From positions 2,418,001 to 2,482,000 of the forward strand of contig OY725490.1 in assembly GCA_963281255.1 (NCBI GenBank): a stretch of 64,000 nt of DNA. Direction: 5' to 3'. The notes under the pieces were generated by a model. The model was not told where the DNA came from, ran no database searches, and saw nothing but the letters and a program-made list of their open reading frames with translations. Position 1 is the first letter of the stretch, and each line of letters begins with the position of its first letter. Source of the DNA: Aphrocallistes beatrix. Its lineage: Eukaryota > Porifera > Hexactinellida > Sceptrulophora > Aphrocallistidae. A program made the position numbers and the translations under genes. Of the stretch, positions 58,303-64,000 are shown piece after piece.

Positions 58303-58586
58303 TTAAGTCTCATTCAATATTTCAGAATGGTGCTTGATATGTCCCTCAATAAAAGTCTTCACAAAGAAGTAACTATGGTCGTAGCCGTCTTGATAGCGAG
58401 TAATGCACTGGAAGTTATTCGCCTGAGCAGATTTCGTCAGATTCTCGGGTAGAAGTTGGCCCTCTTTATAGTATTGATCTTCCTTTCCCTGATCGATTAG
58501 GAACATGGTCGGTGGGCCTTTGTACTTTGAGATGAGTTCGGTTGAATCCCATTCTTTCCACTTTTCAATGTCAGAGCCGAGATACC
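58303..58586 (-). CDS. ESD: S-formylglutathione hydrolase (esterase D), last exon
   Basis: Minus-strand exon after an ATATAG acceptor; it completes a Gly codon and encodes GYLGSDIEKWKEWDSTELI to the TAA at 58303-58305. LIDQGKEDQYY holds the catalytic Asp and YQDGYDHSYFF the catalytic His of the alpha/beta-hydrolase triad. The enzyme hydrolyses S-formylglutathione to glutathione and formate in the cytosol, the second step of glutathione-dependent formaldehyde detoxification. The C-terminus ends at the length expected for the family. Confidence 0.92.
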
Positions 58587-59590
58587 CTATATCAAATATT
58601 ATATGGAGATTTATCCGAACAAAGGTATCCATGGTTTAGATCATACAAATACATAGAAACACAGTAAGTATAATAAATATGACCACTATCGTCAAGAGGG
58701 GGGTAGACGGGGTAATTACACTGGGTCTCGGGTCAGAAAAAATTCAGTCTATGAAGGTATGCAGAATGGGCTTTTATGGCTGTGTTAAAACCCTCCGTTG
58801 CCCCTGGAATGTGTCGCGTCATTTCCGATTTAAGTCATTTTGGGCGGTGAAGCCATACAAATTCGGGTATTTACTATAAATAGAAAAAACCCCAAGCCAT
58901 CCGGGGGTTTTAAATTAAGTAGACAAGATGAGGGAAAAACTTATTGAAACTTATGGAAACTTAGGGAAAACTTAAGGAAAAACAGCTGGGACTATTGAGG
59001 CCTTGGTTAGTTATTCATTGTGGGTAACTTCCAGGTCCTGGCTTAGTATCAGTAATGATATTTTGCCAAAACTAACAGAGCCATAGGTCCCTGGTCCATA
59101 GCCACAGTCACGCGTATAGACTAACAGCCTTTGTTTCTTTGACATTTTAGAACACAAGTCTCAACCTGTGATGCCCTCTCATCAATTAGTGTTTCATTTA
59201 TACTTACATGCAAACGTATTTTAATAGAATTCATAAACTATCAGTGAAGAGCAGAATGCATTTATTTTAAATCTAACGCGAATGCGATGGTTTGCGTTTA
59301 GTTTAATCACTCACGATAACGGAACTAAAAATATCGGAGGTGGGCCCGCACCCAAATTATGACCTGGGGCCCGCTAGCGCTCTCATAATGACCAACTGAA
59401 TATAGCTGTCATTTCGGTCAGTAACCCTTGGTTAAAGTTATGGACAGCTTTCACTGTAATGCCCACAGAGTAAATTCATTATATCGAGAACCATGAAGTA
59501 GTAATAAACTCGCTTTGAGAGGAATTGGGATCTATGTCTGTAATAAATTAGTTAGTTATACTCTATCATTTAAAAACTTATAGCACAAAC
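58587..59590 (-). other. ESD intron
   Basis: About 1.0 kb, GT-AG on the minus strand (GCAG|GTTTGTG ... ATATAG|GG). A more GC-rich patch at 58690-58910 ends in an AAACCCC/GGGGGTTT inverted repeat. No exon is seen. Confidence 0.7.
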
Positions 59591-59899
59591 CTGCAAAAGC
59601 CTTTTTACCCCAAGGACAGTTGATAGGATTCGAGATCGGAGCGAATGCACTCACAGACTTGTACTTGCCCGGACTCCGTAGAGATAGCATCAGAGCCCCG
59701 TGCCCACCCATGGAGTGTCCTGAAATCCCCATCTTCTCAGGAATGGCAGGGAAACAGCTGTTGATCAGAGCTGGCAACTCCTCTGATACATAGGTATGCA
59801 TGTTGTAATTCGTCTTCCATTTGGGTTCAGTTGCGTCTACGTAGAATCCAGCTGCTGACCCGAAATCCCAGTCGTCATCTTCTCCCTCGATGTTGCAAC
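59591..59899 (-). CDS. ESD: S-formylglutathione hydrolase (esterase D), penultimate exon
   Basis: Minus-strand exon encoding [40 protein letters not shown], then [20 protein letters not shown] and [24 protein letters not shown] is the nucleophile elbow with the catalytic Ser. Phases on both sides agree with the last exon. The N-terminal third (roughly 90 residues, normally ending near APDTSPR) should lie upstream, at higher coordinates, but was not found before the window's end, so the gene is incomplete here. Confidence 0.93.
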
Positions 59900-60003
59900 C
59901 TTAATGGCGGAAACAATATTAAAATAAATACAGAAGAATAAGACTATAGTACATATATACACAATTAGTTACTGATTGTGGAATAAGTTTAGAATTTTTC
60001 AGT

Positions 60004-60172
60004 GCTAAGTAGAACTCGGATAATACGTACCGCTCCGGGAATCAGAAAACAGTACGTGCTATCCGTAAGTACGTACTAACCGAGTTGATACTTGATATTA
60101 CATATGAATCTATCTAATAAATGAATTTTTGTTCAGAGAAATGAGTACGTACCAACCGAGTTCTACTGTATA
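60004..60172. mobile_element. Pogo-like MITE
   Basis: Ends AGTAGAACTCGGATAATACG and, inverted, AGTAGAACTCGGTTGGTACG. Internal AGTACGTACTAACCGAGTT repeats the right-end motif. Related to 15179-15265. Confidence 0.7.
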
Positions 60173-61635
60173 AGGGCATCTCCCTATACAAGATACACGA
60201 AAAGCATGTGAAATTAGTAAATTCCCACAAGTAGGGAAACCAATTCCAAGCGAGTGAAGAATTGGGACACCAGATGTGCTTGGATAACTGAGTTAGATTA
60301 TATGGGAGTGCCAGTAACAGTTTGTAATTGAAAGATAAAAATACACATACATAATAGGAATTTTATAATATTTTAAGCAGATTGTAAAATCCAATGATTT
60401 GATCCACATATTAACAACAAAAGAATTCCAACCCACACTGAATTTGCAGAATACTTAATTTGCTGATTACAGAAACCTAAGCTGAAGAAGTAGACTAACT
60501 CTGTGATTATCTCATAATCACGACTCAAGAGTACTTCCATTCCTTAAAGGACATTCTTTAGATTAGATCACTGTATGGTAACATGAGAGGAGAAGAAACC
60601 ACCGTACTTACACAAGTTTAATGCAGGTGGATATGGGAGGATCTTATTCTGTTTCCAATTTACTTAGTTCAACATCTGTAGGGTCCTAGTATAAGAACAG
60701 ACATGAATAACACGCATAACTTAGGTTTTTAAAGAGTAAAGTTTGTTTTTGCATCTGGATAGAATAAGATTCCACCGCAAAGAGGAAAAGGGCAAAATAT
60801 CTAATTAATTCGAACTTAAACCGCTAAGTAGCTTTCATGATTGATTCGAGTATCGCACAAAATTATTAATAGTTCTTATTACCAAGATGATTTGAGCTGT
60901 TCCCTGCCAACCGAGTTCATCTACTCATTTACTTCTGACCAACAGAAGCAGAGTTCCAGGCAGATTAGATCACGTAGGAAGAAGTCTTAAAAGACTAATT
61001 AAAAGAGAAAGTTTACGAATCAAATACCTTAACTCTCATCAAAAAATGCGCCATATGCAGGATATTATCTAAATACGCATGTATTATCCCGAATTCATAT
61101 GTGTAGACTTGTTTAAGCATTTTCGTCAGGAGAATTTATTAATTAGTCATTCTTACCCAAAATATGAGCTAATATCACTTAATTGAATAAAGTTGCTAAT
61201 CAGTAATTCGCTGGAGGATTGTATGGAGGAAGACGTCAGGCATCTCAATACTTCCTATTCGTGAGAGATAATCAAACTGGAAGAACCAACCATTCAGAGT
61301 CTGTGATGTAACAAAGTGAAGTGGAATCGGATCATCATGAAGTCTACCTCAATGCAAGATATTACATTATTATCAGAGATAGCAGTTACGCAACAACCGC
61401 CGGCTGTGGTGTTAAGTTCTTAGTCTAAGATTTAAGAAATTGCTAGATGTATAGTAAAACATCATTAGACAGTTGGGTGAGAAGTAAACAATTGCATCAT
61501 GTAGACATTTGCATGATCATGCAGCAGGGCATTATCTCATTTCAATACTCTCAACTCTATACGTTCTAATTCAATGAAAGAAACCATTTATTTTATTAAA
61601 AATCAAGATTTACAATGTTGACTAGGTCTACTCTA

Positions 61636-61797
61636 CTCCGTAGGCGCCGAACCTGGGGGGGCTGGGGGGGCTGGGGGGGCTCGAGCCCCCCTGGATTCGA
61701 AGATGGCCCATATACGCAATACAAAATTTAGGGCTGAGCCCCCCTGGAACCCCGAAATTGCCCTTAGATTTCGAAAAGTTCGGCGCCCCTGCGAGTC
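61636..61797. repeat. GGCGCC-ended dispersed repeat, second copy
   Basis: Left TAGGCGCCGAACC; right, inverted, GGGGCGCCGAACTTTTCG. The interior matches 22165-22318. A G7 run repeated as GGGGGGGCTGGGGGGGCT is particular to this copy. TCTACTCT occurs on both sides, a possible 8-bp target duplication. Confidence 0.65.
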
Positions 61798-63647
61798 TAC
61801 TCTTTTATCTGAAATTTAAATGGCAAAACGAAATAAAACAAACTTTTATAATAACTATAATCAAATTCGGTTTTAGAATTCTTAAATTACAAAGCAAAAT
61901 GAGTTAAATAAAAACATCAAATTATTAGAATTCTGCCATTGCATATCAAGCATAACATTCGTGAGTAGAAACGGTGAAAGTTTGGCACAAAGGTTCACAC
62001 AGCATTTCGACGAGTCTATGCGTTGAAAGATAGCAACAGATGTCGCCTGAGAAATGAATGACCTCAATCCCCATCCGCAGATACATCGAACGCTTCAAGA
62101 TTAGAGAAAACATAGAATTAGAAGCCGTCCGGTCTCTGACAGATAACTGCCAAGAGCGGATATCTGCGCTGAATTAATAGAAAGTTTCTCTAAAGGTTCG
62201 AGATATGAGGCGACACGTTCCGATGTCTGATTCGATTCAAAACCGCTAATGTATGATACTTTCAGGAATAATCATCTGGTCTGGTGGATATCATTTTGTG
62301 AGAAATCCCAAACTTTCATTTGGAACAGAAGCCTTCTAACTCTACTCGTTATTTTCGCGATTCCTTGAAACGGATGTGAAGTCAAATATTCTAGAGAGAG
62401 AACTTTTATTTCAACGAATTCAATTATTCCACAGCGCTTATCTCCGTAAATAGAAAATACCAGGATTCAGTATAGCATTAAGTTATTGCGTATTAGGAAG
62501 TTCGTATTTGAGATAATGATGAACTAGATTTATTTAGAATCGAGGAAGTAAAATGAAGAATTTCAAACAAGATACCCCCAAAGTTGAAAGTATGGGTAAA
62601 CACATATGTACATACTTATAAGATTTTTAGTCATGAATTGTCAGCAATAATGAGTGATAGTTTCAACATACAAATGCTACAATACTTTCGGATTGTAAAA
62701 TTTGAGAAAATATCTCAAAAGTCAGATCAAAATATTTCAGTTACCTTGAAAAGATGGAAAATAAATAAGAAGATCAATTGAAAGATGAAAAGTAATCTAA
62801 GAAGTATTGAAAACATTTCCAATATAATCAATACTGAATAGCAAATTGAACCGACGCACCTTATTCATTAGTTTGATTTGACACCACTCTACTACCAGCT
62901 CCCAATGAGAACTACTGTAATGCCAGACAATCAGAAAAACAGGAATCATTGTTACGTTAAACAGATGGCAAGTGACTGAATGAATGAATGCATCTCAGCT
63001 GTGTTAGCAATTCGCAAGACTGAACTTAGAAATCGGTGTGTCTTCGCCTCTCATAATGCTAAGTTTACTTCTGTAACAAATTACTGATTGTCTTATAAAC
63101 TGAATAATTTAGATACTTATTAGTAATACGAATAAGTTTAATTGTAGTATAATGGGTGATACTATATAGCATATGGATTAACCTCCTGTGCTGGTTTTAT
63201 GGAATGTGTTCAAGCTTAATTTAAGTGCCAATTTCTAATATAATTTATTTCCCCTAATCTAAAGGTCAGTTAAATTCAAATAAAGAAAATTTCTGTGGTC
63301 CAAATATTGTAGTTTATATGAATATTTAAATTGTAATACTATTTTATGAATTGCCGTGGAGGAAACAATTCTAAATTTTCAACTCAACACAAATTCTATC
63401 TTTTGAGTTGAGAGTTGGTTCGAGAGTTGATTGTAGTTGACATTACTAATATATTTTTGACAATAATTCAACGAAATACAACGAATATACTATAGCAGCA
63501 GCTGTACTGAAGTAATAGTTATCGTCTTTATGTTGGAGTAGATAGAAACCCACATAATCATAACTAAGCAACTGCATATGATATCCTAGAGGAACTATGT
63601 GTTAGTTGCGGCCAGAATGGAAAAAACAATCCTGCAGCTGATATAAC

Positions 63648-63740
63648 ATGGCAGCATTGAGTGGAAGAGAGGTGAACTACTCCGATAAGAAAAGGGATTA
63701 TTGTTACGGCAAATTTTCAGCTGTGAAGAAGAATTGCTTG
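63648..63740 (+). CDS. Possible first coding exon of an unidentified gene running off the right edge
   Basis: ATG at 63648 opens 31 codons (MAALSGREVNYSDKKRDYCY...), followed by a strong GTATGT donor. Local base use is less AT-rich than the surroundings. A very short upstream frame starts at 63617. No domain is recognised and no second exon is visible, so this is a weak call. Confidence 0.3.
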
Positions 63741-64000
63741 GTATGTTTTAGTGTGGAGAAAATAATTGGAACTCAAACAACAATTCCTAGCCTTTTTTAG
63801 TTCGAAAAATATTCTCAATTAATTTTTGTCATTATTATTAATTACATGAGGTTGCAATCGAAAACACAGGTTTTAATATGTAACTGAGATCAACCAACCT
63901 CTTCAAAGTACATTAACATTGTAATAATACAAAGTGGAATGCAGATATTATGCCCACATCTGTGGATATATTTCCACAATTATTCTATTAATAACTAAGA

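Larger units (their letters stand above)
59900..63647. other. Large non-coding stretch (probable ESD intron or 5' flank)
   Basis: 60004-60172 is a pogo-like MITE. 61636-61797 is a GGCGCC-ended repeat. A few short open frames (for example minus strand near 61240-61350) show no recognisable domain. The missing ESD N-terminal exons could hide here if split into very small pieces. Confidence 0.5.

Noticed and set aside
58860..58915. AAACCCC...GGGGGTTTT hairpin followed by T/A-rich DNA, like a bacterial terminator
   Set aside because: It lies within an intron of a eukaryotic gene, and nothing else bacterial is nearby.
61240..61350. Minus-strand open frame with a plausible acceptor, considered as an ESD N-terminal exon
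   Set aside because: Its translation shows none of the conserved ESD N-terminal segments, and a stop follows soon after.

Overview
The window is AT-rich, intron-rich eukaryotic DNA from an animal. The main reason is a tandem array of adhesion-type G-protein-coupled receptor genes. Each has a C-type lectin (CLECT) head, a Ser/Thr/Pro-rich stalk, a GAIN/GPS region and a seven-transmembrane (7TM) domain. Short introns, many small non-autonomous DNA transposons and lectin-headed adhesion GPCRs suggest an early-branching metazoan, most likely a sponge. That placement is inference; no species-diagnostic marker was seen.

Layout, left to right. (1) 1-1872: upstream DNA ending in a TATA box. (2) Receptor gene A, 1873-22735, + strand: 27 inferred exons whose splice phases all agree (1657 codons), with seven lectin-like modules, a TLST-repeat stalk, GAIN/GPS and 7TM. 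(3) Gene B, 23874-31542: 20 exons, 781 codons, one lectin, a PTPTLF stalk, complete. (4) A chimeric, internally deleted copy, B2, 32934-35426. (5) Gene C, 36740-44079: 20 exons, 1004 codons, one lectin, a 12-residue-repeat stalk, complete. (6) A 5'-truncated copy, D, 44429-48206, hit by five small transposons, two of them inside coding exons. (7) 48207-57870: a duplicated, repeat-dominated block with tRNA-like tandem units, a 31-bp minisatellite, an orphan 7TM gene carrying a 1-base frameshift (53412-54520), and a rearranged fragment of a second copy (49332-49791). (8) The last two coding exons of S-formylglutathione hydrolase (esterase D) on the minus strand, 58303-59899. (9) About 4 kb with little recognisable, ending in a possible first exon at 63648.

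In the receptor array all extracellular modules sit on symmetric phase-1 exons, so they can be added or lost without breaking the frame. Gene A has seven lectin modules where B and C have one. The stalk exon holds a different tandem repeat in each gene. The TM6-TM7 segment, including its 77-base intron, is almost identical in all five copies. This pattern of variable ligand-facing parts on a homogenised signalling part is the most interesting biology here; a role in recognition is inference. The C-terminal tails also differ: gene A has tyrosines where B and C have histidines.

The rest is mobile-element archaeology: hAT-type MITEs with 8-bp target duplications, foldback elements with TA or TATA duplications, a decayed mariner transposase, and a dispersed family whose head folds into three successive GC-rich hairpins.
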